Assembly: GCA_023484365.1 (NCBI GenBank)
Contig: JAMDBA010000043.1
Location: forward strand, 1 to 28,290
Source: Patescibacteria group bacterium
Lineage (GTDB): Bacteria; Patescibacteria; Paceibacteria; UBA6257; 2-01-FULL-56-20
Direction: 5' to 3'
DNA length: 28,290 nt
Shown: positions 14,048 to 21,878 of the stretch, piece after piece
How the letters are laid out: each line of letters opens with the position of its first letter
How positions within the stretch are numbered: the stretch's first letter is position 1
Program-made: the position numbers and the translations under genes
The notes under the pieces: generated by a model
Seen by the model: only the letters and a program-made list of their open reading frames with translations
Told to the model about the DNA's origin: nothing
Databases searched by the model: none

Positions 14048-15091
14048 TTAAAGTTTTATAGACTTGGCGCTTAGCGGAGCGTTTAAAATTTTCTTATAAT
14101 AATCAAAATCCTCAACTATTTTACCTAGCCCCCGGGTGACGCAAGTCAAAGGATCGGGAACGATTTTTACGCTAATTCCTGTTTCTTTTTCTATCAGCTT
14201 ATCTATGCCGCGAAGCAATGCGCCGCCTCCGCATATATATATTCCTCGGCTAGTCATATCTCCTACTAATTCTGGAGGCGTGCTTTCTATAACTTCTTTT
14301 ACCGATTCCACGATACTTCTTAGTGATTTCGCCAACGCCATCCTTAAGTGGCTGTCTTTAATAACGGTTTCTTTTGGCAAGCCGGTCGTCAGATCTCGGC
14401 CGGCAATTCTGAATTCAAAATGTTCGTCTATGGGCAAAGCTGAACCGGCGACTATTTTCGCCATCTCGGCGGTTGGTTCACCGATGGCGATATGAAATTC
14501 GTCGCGCACGAATTTAATGATATCGTCGTTAAATTTATCGCCGGCAATTTTCAAAGTTCGCGACACAACAATGCCGTTTAAAGAAATAACGGCTACGTCG
14601 GTCGTGCCGCCGCCGATATCAATTATAAGGCTGGCCATTGGTAAATGAATGGGCAGATCGGCGCCTAATGCCGCCGCTATTGGCGATTCAATCAAAAAAA
14701 CTTTAGCGCAACCTGCGTTCAACGCCGCGTCTTCAGCCGATTTTCTTTCAACTTCAGTTAAATTATCAGGTATCGCTAAAATTCCTCTCCGGTAACTAAA
14801 AACCGATCCCTTGCTTGTCTTTTTTAAATATTGACGTAAAACCTCCTCGGTCATTTCAAAATCAGAAATAACTCCCCCAACCAAAGGACGGACTACACTG
14901 ATATGCGCGGGTGTCCGATTGGTCATTTTTTTCGCCTCTTCTCCGGCGGCGATAATTTGGCTTGTTTTGTTATTTACCGCCACAACGGTAGGCTCGTTTA
15001 TTAAAAGCCCGTGGCCTTTAAGATAAATCAAAGAATTAGCCGTCCCTAAGTCAATGCCTACATCTTTAAATAAATAATCAAAAATGTTCAT
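14048..15091 (-). CDS. mreB: Rod shape-determining actin homologue MreB
   Basis: A 347-residue actin-fold ATPase that forms membrane-attached filaments guiding cell-wall synthesis. Phosphate-1 motif DLGTANSLIY (14-23), NEPTVVAV (32-39), phosphate-2 motif DIGGGTTDVAVIS (158-170) and the adenosine motif ICGGGALLRGID are all intact. Length is normal. The start ATG overlaps the proS stop by 4 nt (ATGA), so translation is coupled to proS. A rod or elongated cell shape is implied. Confidence 0.97.
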   Translation of the reverse strand: MNIFDYLFKDVGIDLGTANSLIYLKGHGLLINEPTVVAVNNKTSQIIAAGEEAKKMTNRTPAHISVVRPLVGGVISDFEMTEEVLRQYLKKTSKGSVFSYRRGILAIPDNLTEVERKSAEDAALNAGCAKVFLIESPIAAALGADLPIHLPMASLIIDIGGGTTDVAVISLNGIVVSRTLKIAGDKFNDDIIKFVRDEFHIAIGEPTAEMAKIVAGSALPIDEHFEFRIAGRDLTTGLPKETVIKDSHLRMALAKSLRSIVESVKEVIESTPPELVGDMTSRGIYICGGGALLRGIDKLIEKETGISVKIVPDPLTCVTRGLGKIVEDFDYYKKILNAPLSAKSIKL

Positions 15092-16320
15092 TTGCTTAAT
15101 AGCTTAATCAACTCGGAGATATTTATCAAGTCCGCTTTATTTTTGGCTCTATTTTTAATTTCTATTTTTGAACCGGTTTTTTTACTGACAACCAACCGCC
15201 AAGGAATACCCATTAAATCCGCCTCGGTAAATTTCTGGCCCGCGGAAATTTTTCTGTCATCGTAAAGAACTTCAATGCCAGCCTTTTTAAGCTTTTCATA
15301 AATTTTTTCCGCCAGCCCGCCAGCCGTCGGATCTAATTCTAAAAGATGAGCTTTAAAAGGCGCCACATTTTCCGGCCAAATTATTCCTTTATCATCATGA
15401 AAAACTTCCGCCAAGGCTCCAATTAAACGATTAATACCAATGCCATAACAGCCCATTATTACTTCCTTCTCTTCTCCTTTTTCGTTTTTATAAGTCAACT
15501 TAAAAGGCCTTGAATATTTAGTTCCTAATTTAAAAATATTTCCCACTTCAATAGCTTTTTCTGTTTTAGAATATTTTCCTCCGCAAACAGGGCAAACTGG
15601 ATAATCTTTAATAATTTCTTCATTAACGGCCGAATGGCACTTGTCGCAAATATGGACCACATCTTCGCCAGCCGGCGTTAAAGTTTGAAATTCGTGGGAA
15701 TATTTAGAAAAAGAACCGCCGCTGGCCAAAGTAAGATAAGTCAAATCTCCCAACCCGACTTTTTTAAAAATATTTATATAAGACTGCTTAACTTTTTCGT
15801 AATATTCATCCAAATCTTTTTCGTCGGCATGAAAAGAATACAAATCTTTCATAAAAAATTCTTTTCCCCGCAAAAGTCCCGATTTCGCCCTGGCTTCATC
15901 GCGGAATTTATTTTGAATTTGAAAAACATATCTTGGCAAATCTTTATAAGACAAAATAAATTTTTTCATAAGCGGAGATACTATTTCTTCATGAGTTGGC
16001 CCAAGCGCGTATTCGGTTTTATAAAAAAAGCTGGCAAATTTAAAAAGCGAATCGTAAGTTTCCCAGCGGCCGGTTGTCTGCCAATTTTCTTTCGGCTGAA
16101 GCGTCGGCATTAAAATTTCCTGCCCGCCCAAAGAAACCATCTCTTCGCGGATAATATTTTCAATTTTTTTAAAAACTTTAAGGCCTAAAGGCAGAAAAGT
16201 ATAAACGCCGGCCATTAATTTATCAACAAAACCCGCTCTAATTAAAAGCTGAGCGTTTAAGCTCACTTCATCTTTTGGAAATTCTCTTTGAGATTTAACG
16301 AATAATTCGCTCTGGCGCAT
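15088..16320 (-). CDS. proS: Prolyl-tRNA synthetase, short form without editing domain
   Basis: A class II synthetase charging tRNA-Pro. Motif 1 lies around AGVYTFLPLG (37-46), motif 2 is FRDEARAKSGLLRGKEFFMKD (139-159) and motif 3 is MGCYGIGINRL (289-299), followed by a C-terminal anticodon-binding domain. Bacterial-type ProRS is usually about 570 residues because a roughly 180-residue INS (YbaK-like) domain that removes misacylated alanine sits between motifs 2 and 3. Here only about 14 residues separate the flanking C225-x-x-C228 and C243-x-x-C246, so INS is gone and the protein is 410 residues. It leads the mre/mrd operon. A TATTAT -10 sits 7 nt before the ATG. Confidence 0.95.
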   Translation of the reverse strand: MRQSELFVKSQREFPKDEVSLNAQLLIRAGFVDKLMAGVYTFLPLGLKVFKKIENIIREEMVSLGGQEILMPTLQPKENWQTTGRWETYDSLFKFASFFYKTEYALGPTHEEIVSPLMKKFILSYKDLPRYVFQIQNKFRDEARAKSGLLRGKEFFMKDLYSFHADEKDLDEYYEKVKQSYINIFKKVGLGDLTYLTLASGGSFSKYSHEFQTLTPAGEDVVHICDKCHSAVNEEIIKDYPVCPVCGGKYSKTEKAIEVGNIFKLGTKYSRPFKLTYKNEKGEEKEVIMGCYGIGINRLIGALAEVFHDDKGIIWPENVAPFKAHLLELDPTAGGLAEKIYEKLKKAGIEVLYDDRKISAGQKFTEADLMGIPWRLVVSKKTGSKIEIKNRAKNKADLINISELIKLLSK

Positions 16321-16327
16321 TATTTAA

Positions 16328-16356
16328 ATAATAGCAGTAAAATTTTTAATTTCCAA
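16328..16356 (-). promoter_or_regulatory. Promoter of the proS-mre-mrd operon, probably leaderless
   Basis: On the minus strand TTGGAA (16351-16356) and TATTAT (16328-16333) have a 17-nt spacer. The -10 ends 7 nt before the proS ATG, placing the predicted transcription start at the start codon. Confidence 0.5.
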
Positions 16357-16430
16357 TTTTAGCGAAAATTAAAAACTTAAAGTTTCAAACCCAAAACCGC
16401 AGTGTAAAGCGCAAAATTAAAAATCTTATT

Positions 16431-16494
16431 TCTAAATTATATATCCTAAATTCTAAATTCTATATTCTAAATTCTAGCTTATAAATCCTAAATC
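16431..16494. repeat. AT-rich degenerate tandem of TAAATTC-like units
   Basis: Several imperfect copies of (C)TAAATTC / TATATTC run together. Similar sequence, inverted, appears in the adk-secY spacer around 19512-19541. It looks like low-complexity spacer DNA rather than a functional element. Confidence 0.5.
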
Positions 16495-16537
16495 CGAAGC
16501 TCGAAATCTCAAACAAATTCAAATAATTAAAACTCAA

Positions 16538-16671
16538 AAAGTGAAGCTCCACCAGCAGGAGCTGGCGGCTTCTTCTTATTTCGGCGCGGAGCGGAACCCC
16601 GCACCGAAAGCCTTCGGCTTGGCGCCTTCATCCCCAAGCAGAGCTTAGGGCTTTCTGGTGCGCGGGTAAAT
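16538..16671 (+). repeat. 134-bp GC-rich structured dispersed repeat, copy B
   Basis: It matches copy A (4854-4987) at 127 of 134 positions in the same orientation. The central hairpin (TTTCGG...CCGAAA arm) and the AAGCC-TTC-GGCTT hairpin are identical. Differences in the outer stems leave most pairs as Watson-Crick or G-T, with one mismatch each in the first and last hairpins if read as + strand RNA. Directly after it, AAATTTAAA-TAA-TTTAAATTT (16668-16688) forms a perfect 9-bp AT palindrome not present at copy A. The block lies between the proS promoter region and the broken pilin gene. The 46-codon frame of copy A is stopped here by TAG. Confidence 0.85.
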
Positions 16672-16740
16672 TTAAATAATTTAAATTTTATATTTTGATA
16701 TTGTTTCGGATTTCGAAATTAGAACTTCTAATTTTTATTT

Positions 16741-18010
16741 TTATTGTTTGGCGTTATAAATGGCTTTGATTTGAGCGGGAGTGAGAAGCGTATTATAAAT
16801 ACGAACGTCGCTTATAATGCCTTGAAGATAGTTATTAATTCCAGCCGGATTACCTGTACCAATATTAAAATATCCATTACCATTAGTAGTGTAACAGGAT
16901 GAAACAGAACCATACTGAGATGAATTATCTGTGAAACCAGCAATATTACTTTTCGCGTCAATTAATTCTACAGCTATAAAATGCCAATTTCCATCGTTAA
17001 TAACAGGCAAATTTCCAAAGGGAAAATCATAAGACCAACCGTTCTAATATATTCTTGAATTAGTAATATAAATTCCACTATATTGACTGGCAGAACCACC
17101 ATTACCATACGCCATTATTTGAACACTATTTAAACCGGGAGTAGTTTTTATCCAAGCTGTCATAGTTCTAGGATTGCTTCCCATAGGAAGAGCTCTACTA
17201 CTTTGCTGGGTATAATTATAAGAATTAGCAATAGTATTAAATCCCAAACAACTTCCTCCATTCAAACATCCACTTGTCGTCCATTGAGGATAACAGGCAC
17301 TTCCGCAAGTAGAAGAAGCAGTAGCTAAAGTTCCATTATCCCCATATAAAGAATGATCATAAACAACGGTTCCTTGTCCTTCATTTAATGGCCAGTATCC
17401 CACCATCCCATGAGCAAAATGAGTTATGGTAAGTTTATTCCCTGTCTCATAGGAAGACGGGTCTAATCCTCCGTCAGAGGCGGCATTAGAAGTGTATTTC
17501 TGACTCTCCGGCACCATAGTTAACTCATAACCTCCATTATTATCTGTAGCATAGGTATAGTAATAACCCGAAGAAGTGGTATTTACAGGATCTATAGGTA
17601 AAGATCCCAAAGGAGTACCGGAAGAGGTGGAAGCTAACCTTACGGGAATCCATCCTGTACCATCGGTATTTCTAGAAGAAGTGGAAGAAACATAATTATA
17701 ATTCCAGCCTGTAGGCAAGAGAAGGAAGACCCAGATTGGCGCAGGTTGTAGATGTGGAAGGAACAGATATATACAAGGTATTAGCGCTTCCCAAAGATCC
17801 CGTTCCTCCCGAGTCTACCAGGTAGATGTTAATAGCAGAGTTAAGGGAAGCCATATCAGATAATCTGCTAGAATCCCTTCCTTGAGCCATTAGTTCTGAA
17901 GGGTTAAGAGTAAGGATTACCACTACAGCTAAGATTACGAGAATGGCTATTACTGTAAGGAGTTCTATGAGGGTGAAGCTTGCTTTACCTGATTGGCGTA
18001 TGTTAGGCAT
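16741..18010 (-). pseudogene. Type IV pilin-like / LamG-domain surface protein, disrupted
   Basis: The N-terminus (ATG 18010) reads SFTLIELLTVIAILVILAVV from residue 11, a class III signal/pilin helix with E at +5 of the mature form; the -1 residue is Ser rather than Gly. It is followed by a pilin-like ARDSxRLSDM-type region. The frame then breaks at about 17716: one extra G in CTTGCCTACAGG shifts into a stop after SLAYRLEL, while the next frame continues PTGWNYNYVSS, which is what pilins of this type carry. A second lesion is an in-frame TAG at 17044-17046. The remaining sequence (HFAHGMVGYWPLNEGQGTVV, then DGNWHFIAVELIDA and GIISDVRIYNTLLTPAQIKA) is a LamG-like jellyroll domain and ends normally at 16741. 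Intact, it would be a pilin-anchored adhesin of about 420 residues. Two lesions argue for decay, though a sequencing error could explain one. An extended -10 promoter precedes it. Confidence 0.8.
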
Positions 18011-18032
18011 TAGATAATTAATTTATTTGTTA

Positions 18033-18041
18033 AGTATAACA
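18033..18041 (-). promoter_or_regulatory. Extended -10 promoter of the pilin/LamG pseudogene
   Basis: TGTTATACT on the minus strand is a TGn-TATACT extended -10, giving a leader of about 16 nt before ATG 18010. No good -35 is seen, which extended -10 promoters do not require. Confidence 0.5.
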
Positions 18042-18046
18042 AAAAA

Positions 18047-18814
18047 TTAAAAGGTGGTTAGAATTTTGGGGCCGTTTTTAGTAATTGCGACAGTATGTTC
18101 AAAATGAGCCGAGAGCGCGCCGTCAAAAGTCGCGTAACTTTCGTCTTTTAATTCTTTTATCCGGCTGCTACCGGCAGTAAGCATTGGCTCTATGGCAATA
18201 ACCATTCCCTCTTTTAACTTTAGGCCTTCGTTAGGATTGCCAAAATTATAAACTACCGGCTCTTCGTGAAGCTCCCTGCCAATACCGTGGCCAGTCAAGC
18301 CGTCGGCGACAGAAAACCCGTTTTCTTTGGCTGCTTTTTCTATCGCCCAACCGATATCGCCCAAAGCTCTTCCAGGCTTGGCTTGTTTAATTGCTTCGTT
18401 TAAAGATTTTTTGGTTACTTCCATAAGCTTTCTGGCTATTGGCGAAATTTTCCCCACTCCGATAGTTAAGGCTGAATCAGAACAAAATCCCCTATACACC
18501 AGACCGAGATCTAATTTAATTAAATCGCCATCTTTAATTTCATAACCTGACGGCTGGCCATGAACGATCATACTATTCACAGAAGCGCACAAGCTAAAAG
18601 GGTAAGCTTTGACTGCGCCTTCCGGCCGATAATTTAAAAAAGCCGGTATGGCGTCTTCTTTTTTAATAAGTTTGCGGCTAAGATTTTCTAAGTCAATTAA
18701 TTTTACGCCAATTTTAGTCTCGTTTGCTAATATTTTTAAAACTTTAGCTAATTTTCGGCCAGCCTCAGCCATTATTTCTATTTCCGCTCCAGATTTAATA
18801 TGGATATCAGACAT
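18047..18814 (-). CDS. map: Methionine aminopeptidase, type I
   Basis: Removes the initiator methionine from nascent proteins at the ribosome. The 255-residue pita-bread fold protein has all five metal ligands: D102, D113, H176 (in TGHGIG), E209 (in IEPM) and E239 (in HFEHT). It also has the substrate-contacting H85 in IVHGQPS. There is no N-terminal zinc extension, so it is type Ia-like in architecture. Its start overlaps the adk end by 8 nt, continuing the classical secY-adk-map order. infA and rpmJ, which often follow, are not here. Confidence 0.97.
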   Translation of the reverse strand: MSDIHIKSGAEIEIMAEAGRKLAKVLKILANETKIGVKLIDLENLSRKLIKKEDAIPAFLNYRPEGAVKAYPFSLCASVNSMIVHGQPSGYEIKDGDLIKLDLGLVYRGFCSDSALTIGVGKISPIARKLMEVTKKSLNEAIKQAKPGRALGDIGWAIEKAAKENGFSVADGLTGHGIGRELHEEPVVYNFGNPNEGLKLKEGMVIAIEPMLTAGSSRIKELKDESYATFDGALSAHFEHTVAITKNGPKILTTF

Positions 18815-19490
18815 TTTCCTTTATGATTTCTAAATTTTTCTGGAAGACTTTATAGGGCGCAGGCGTGCCGTTAATTTCTTTAACCTTATATTTTCTTTTT
18901 TTCGTTAAATCAAAAATTGGTTTAGTGCGGTTTTCGTATTCTTTAAGACGAACTTTTATAACCTCCGGATTGTCCAGCGTCCGCCGATAAAATTTCCCCG
19001 CGCAGACCGGGCAAATTTTAGGATTTTTAATAGGATAATAATGAGACAAAAGCGTATAGCCACAAATGGAGCAAACTAACCGATTACTGTTTCTTTTTAT
19101 GGAAACTTCCGGCGGAACTTTTAAAATAAAAACAAATATGTTTTTCTTGCCATAAAGTTTTTCTAAAATTGGCAAAAGCCCTTTGGCTTCATAAATTGTC
19201 CGCGGCGAACCGCTGTAAATAATGCTGAAATTAGCGCGGGCTATTTCTTTGGTTTTATTTTTAACTATATTTAAAACAAAGCTCGGCGTCAGCAGTTTGC
19301 CGCTATCAAAAAGTTTTTTCTCGCGCTGGACGATTTTTGATTTTTGATTTTTAGGATCGTGAACATATTCTTCTAAATACCTGCCGGTATCAAAATGAAT
19401 GCCGCCCAAATGATCGGCTAATAAATTAGCTTGAGTTCCTTTTCCCGCGCCAGGAGGACCATAAATAATAATCGCGATTTTGGAAACCAT
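18807..19490 (-). CDS. adk: Adenylate kinase-family nucleoside monophosphate kinase
   Basis: The 227-residue protein has the P-loop GPPGAGKGT (11-19) and a zinc-type LID with C140-x-x-C143 and C160-x-x-C163, followed by the YRRTLDNPEVIKVRL arginines. Position between secY and map is classical for adk, which interconverts ATP + AMP and 2 ADP. The monophosphate-binding site is unusual: the common STGDxLR is FDTGRYLEE (33-41), so the AMP-contacting arginine is replaced, and the common DGFPR is SGSPR (93-97). Either AMP is bound differently or the substrate differs. A TATAAT lies 6 nt before the ATG. Confidence 0.85.
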   Translation of the reverse strand: MVSKIAIIIYGPPGAGKGTQANLLADHLGGIHFDTGRYLEEYVHDPKNQKSKIVQREKKLFDSGKLLTPSFVLNIVKNKTKEIARANFSIIYSGSPRTIYEAKGLLPILEKLYGKKNIFVFILKVPPEVSIKRNSNRLVCSICGYTLLSHYYPIKNPKICPVCAGKFYRRTLDNPEVIKVRLKEYENRTKPIFDLTKKRKYKVKEINGTPAPYKVFQKNLEIIKENV

Positions 19491-19496
19491 AATAAT

Positions 19497-19502
19497 ATTA
19501 TA
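19497..19502 (-). promoter_or_regulatory. Perfect -10 box immediately before adk
   Basis: TATAAT on the minus strand ends 6 nt before the adk ATG, in a 108-bp gap that interrupts the otherwise continuous secY-adk-map run. The -35 region is poor. If used, the adk-map mRNA would be leaderless. Confidence 0.45.
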
Positions 19503-19531
19503 CCGCGAAATTAGGATTTAGAATATAGAAG

Positions 19532-19596
19532 ATAGAATTTAGTAAAAATCTTAAACCCCACACGCTAACTGCTAACTTCTATGTTCTAAATTCTAT
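19532..19596. repeat. Inverted repeat in the secY-adk spacer
   Basis: ATAGAATTTAG (19532-19542) and CTAAATTCTAT (19586-19596) are perfect 11-bp inverted copies with a 43-nt loop, starting 3 bp past the secY stop. It may act as an mRNA 3' end structure for the ribosomal operon; there is no clear T-run. Confidence 0.5.
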
Positions 19597-19598
19597 TT

Positions 19599-20870
19599 TT
19601 ATTCCCAGCCTTCGTATTCGCGGATAGTCAATTGAGAATCAATAGCCCTCATTACCTCCAAAGCCACTGCAACAACAATTAAAATTGAGGCTCCGGATAT
19701 ATTCAAAGCGCTGATGCCCGTAAAATAACCAATAACAAGTGGCGTAACAGCAATAAGACCCAAAAAAAAGGCGCCAAAGAAAGTAACGCGACTGACTAAA
19801 TTAGAAAAGAAATCTATGGTATTTTGCCCCGGCCTTATCCCCAAAACAAAGCCTCCGCTCCTTTGTAAGTTCCTGGCGATTTCTTCGGGATTGAAAGTGA
19901 TAGAAGTATAAAAATAAGTAAATATAAAGACCAACAAGAAATAAATTATTCCGTAAATCCAGGTATTATTTAAAAATTGAGAAACAATCGCGTTAAGTTT
20001 AAATGATAAGCTTTGCGAAAAAACAGCGGAAATCTGAGCGATGAACTGCGGAAACAGCAAAACGGAGATCGCGAATATAAGAGGAATCATACCCGCCGAA
20101 TTAACCTTGATAGGCAAGTAAGTTTGAGCGCCTCCGTACATTTTATTGCCTCGCACTTGACGGCTGTAAGCGATAGGCACCTTCCTTTCGCCTTCGTTGA
20201 GCAGAACGACAGCGGCGGTCAACAGAACCGCGATAAAAACGAAGGCCACGTAAGTAGGAAGATTAGAAGAGCTGTAAGAAATCAGGGCGGAACGTATGGC
20301 CGTGGGTATGCCGGATACTATTCCGGCAACGATTATTAAAGAAATGCCGTTGCCGATTTTTTGTTCGCTGATAAGTTCGCCCAGCCACATCGTTATCATA
20401 GAACCAGCGGTTATAATAAGAACGTTAACCAAGGTAGCGCCAAGGCTTAAAGATTTAACAACGCCTTCATGGTTTAAAAGAGCCAAGAATCCGTAAGCCT
20501 GCAAGAACGCCAACGGAACAGTAAGGAGCCTTGAATACTGATTAAACTTAGCCTGTCCACGACTTCCCTCCTCGTAATACATTTCTTTAAATTTAGGGAA
20601 TATAATAGTTAACAGCTGCATGATGATTGTAGCTGTTATATAAGGACCAACGCCAAGCATTGCAATAGACAGCCTGGATAAACCGCCGCCTGAAAAAATA
20701 TTTAAAAATCCTAACAGCTGATTAGAATTAAAGAAAGAGCGAAGCTTATTGGCGTCTATGCCGGGAATAGGAATAGCAGTTAAAACTCTAAAGGCTATTA
20801 AAAGACCGGCAACTATTAGAATTTTCTTCTTTAGGTCTTTAACTTTAAATATTTGGAGAAAGCGGTTCAT
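19599..20870 (-). CDS. secY: Preprotein translocase subunit SecY
   Basis: The channel of the Sec translocon. At 423 residues with ten predicted membrane helices it is normal for bacterial SecY. Family signatures are RVLTAIPIPGID near the start, FSGGGLSRLSIAMLGVGPYI around the second helix/plug, GERKVPIAYSRQ in the C4-C5 loop region and FNPEEIARNLQRSGGFVLGI near the end. It ends the ribosomal-protein part of the operon, 25 nt after rplO, as in most bacteria. Confidence 0.98.
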   Translation of the reverse strand: MNRFLQIFKVKDLKKKILIVAGLLIAFRVLTAIPIPGIDANKLRSFFNSNQLLGFLNIFSGGGLSRLSIAMLGVGPYITATIIMQLLTIIFPKFKEMYYEEGSRGQAKFNQYSRLLTVPLAFLQAYGFLALLNHEGVVKSLSLGATLVNVLIITAGSMITMWLGELISEQKIGNGISLIIVAGIVSGIPTAIRSALISYSSSNLPTYVAFVFIAVLLTAAVVLLNEGERKVPIAYSRQVRGNKMYGGAQTYLPIKVNSAGMIPLIFAISVLLFPQFIAQISAVFSQSLSFKLNAIVSQFLNNTWIYGIIYFLLVFIFTYFYTSITFNPEEIARNLQRSGGFVLGIRPGQNTIDFFSNLVSRVTFFGAFFLGLIAVTPLVIGYFTGISALNISGASILIVVAVALEVMRAIDSQLTIREYEGWE

Positions 20871-20895
20871 TTTAGTTTTAGTTTAACGTTGGAAA

Positions 20896-21312
20896 TTATT
20901 TTATAATTCCCCCGCCGGCTTTTTGGATTTTATTTTCCGCAGACTTTGACAGACGGATGCCTTTTATCTGTAAATTCTTGCCATCCCCTTTGCCAAGAAT
21001 TTTAATTGCGCCGCGGTATTTTTTAGAAATCAATCCCGCCGCCTTTAATGAAGCAGGGCTTATTTCTCCGTTTAATTTTCCGATTTTATCAAGATTTAAA
21101 ATTATCGGTTTTGGCCGCTTGATTTTATTGGCAAATCCCCGCAGTTTAGGCAGACGGTTAATTGTGTCTCTGACGGCCGGGCGAATGCGATGCCCGGCGC
21201 GAGATTTTTGACCCTTCTGTCCGCGGCCGGAAGTAGTCCCTCTTTTTCCTCCTCTCCCAACCCTCTTTTTATTGCGATAAGCGCTGCGAATTTTTAATTT
21301 ATGAATTTCCAT
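20896..21312 (-). CDS. rplO: Large ribosomal subunit protein uL15
   Basis: A 138-residue protein with the uL15 N-terminal KKRVGRGGKRGTTSGRGQKG glycine/arginine-rich tail that threads into 23S rRNA and a C-terminal globular domain. It is 21 nt downstream of rpsE. Between these two genes most bacteria have rpmD (uL30); the gap here is far too small for one. Confidence 0.97.
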   Translation of the reverse strand: MEIHKLKIRSAYRNKKRVGRGGKRGTTSGRGQKGQKSRAGHRIRPAVRDTINRLPKLRGFANKIKRPKPIILNLDKIGKLNGEISPASLKAAGLISKKYRGAIKILGKGDGKNLQIKGIRLSKSAENKIQKAGGGIIK

Positions 21313-21333
21313 TTTTTATTTTTTTATTTTTTA

Positions 21334-21876
21334 TTATTTTTTAATATCGCTAACTTCGGGCGCTTTGATATTTTTAAGCGCTTCTAGAGCGGCTAAAGCG
21401 TTAGTTAATTTATTCGGAGTTCTGCCTAAGCATTTAGCTGTTACGTCTTTAATTCCCGCTAAATCTAAAACAACCCTGACCGCGCTGCCAGCTTTAACGC
21501 CGTGTCCGGTTGACGCCGGCTTAATTAAAACCTTAGCAGCGCTGTATTTCGCCACCGATTCATGCCAAACAGTCCGGTTATTCTTCAAATTCAATGTAAC
21601 CACATTTTTCTTGGCTTTGGCTTTGGCTTTATTTACCGCCTCAGCAACATCCACACCCTTAGCAATACCGACGCCAACTTGACCCTTGCCATTCCCTAAA
21701 ATAACAGTTGCCCGAAAACGGAATCTTTTTCCTCCGGCAACAACGCGGGCAACCCTGCGTAAATCAAGGACTTTTTCCCTCCAATCAGATTCTGGCCTTT
21801 TTATTCCGGCGTAATTTGATCTTCCGCCTCTTCTGTTCATCGTATTTGGTTTTTTAGCAAAATTATTATTATCCAT
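21334..21876 (-). CDS. rpsE: Small ribosomal subunit protein uS5
   Basis: A 180-residue protein with the S5 double-stranded RNA-binding fold (RVARVVAGGKRFRFRATVIL, then NGKGQVGVGIAKGVDVAEAV) and the C-terminal domain (KASTGHGVKAG-like segment and TAKCLGRTPNKLTNALAAL). It contributes to decoding accuracy. The first about 30 residues are a basic Asn/Arg-rich extension. It starts 2 nt after the rplR stop. Confidence 0.97.
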   Translation of the reverse strand: MDNNNFAKKPNTMNRRGGRSNYAGIKRPESDWREKVLDLRRVARVVAGGKRFRFRATVILGNGKGQVGVGIAKGVDVAEAVNKAKAKAKKNVVTLNLKNNRTVWHESVAKYSAAKVLIKPASTGHGVKAGSAVRVVLDLAGIKDVTAKCLGRTPNKLTNALAALEALKNIKAPEVSDIKK

Positions 21877-21878
21877 TT

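Noticed and set aside
16431..16494. CRISPR-like array in the AT-rich repeat
   Set aside because: Units are short, degenerate and contiguous, with no spacers and no cas genes nearby.
17044..17046. Possible recoding of UAG as an amino acid in the LamG gene
   Set aside because: dnaE and mreD end with TAG at the expected family ends, and the same gene also carries a frameshift, so decay or error is simpler than recoding.
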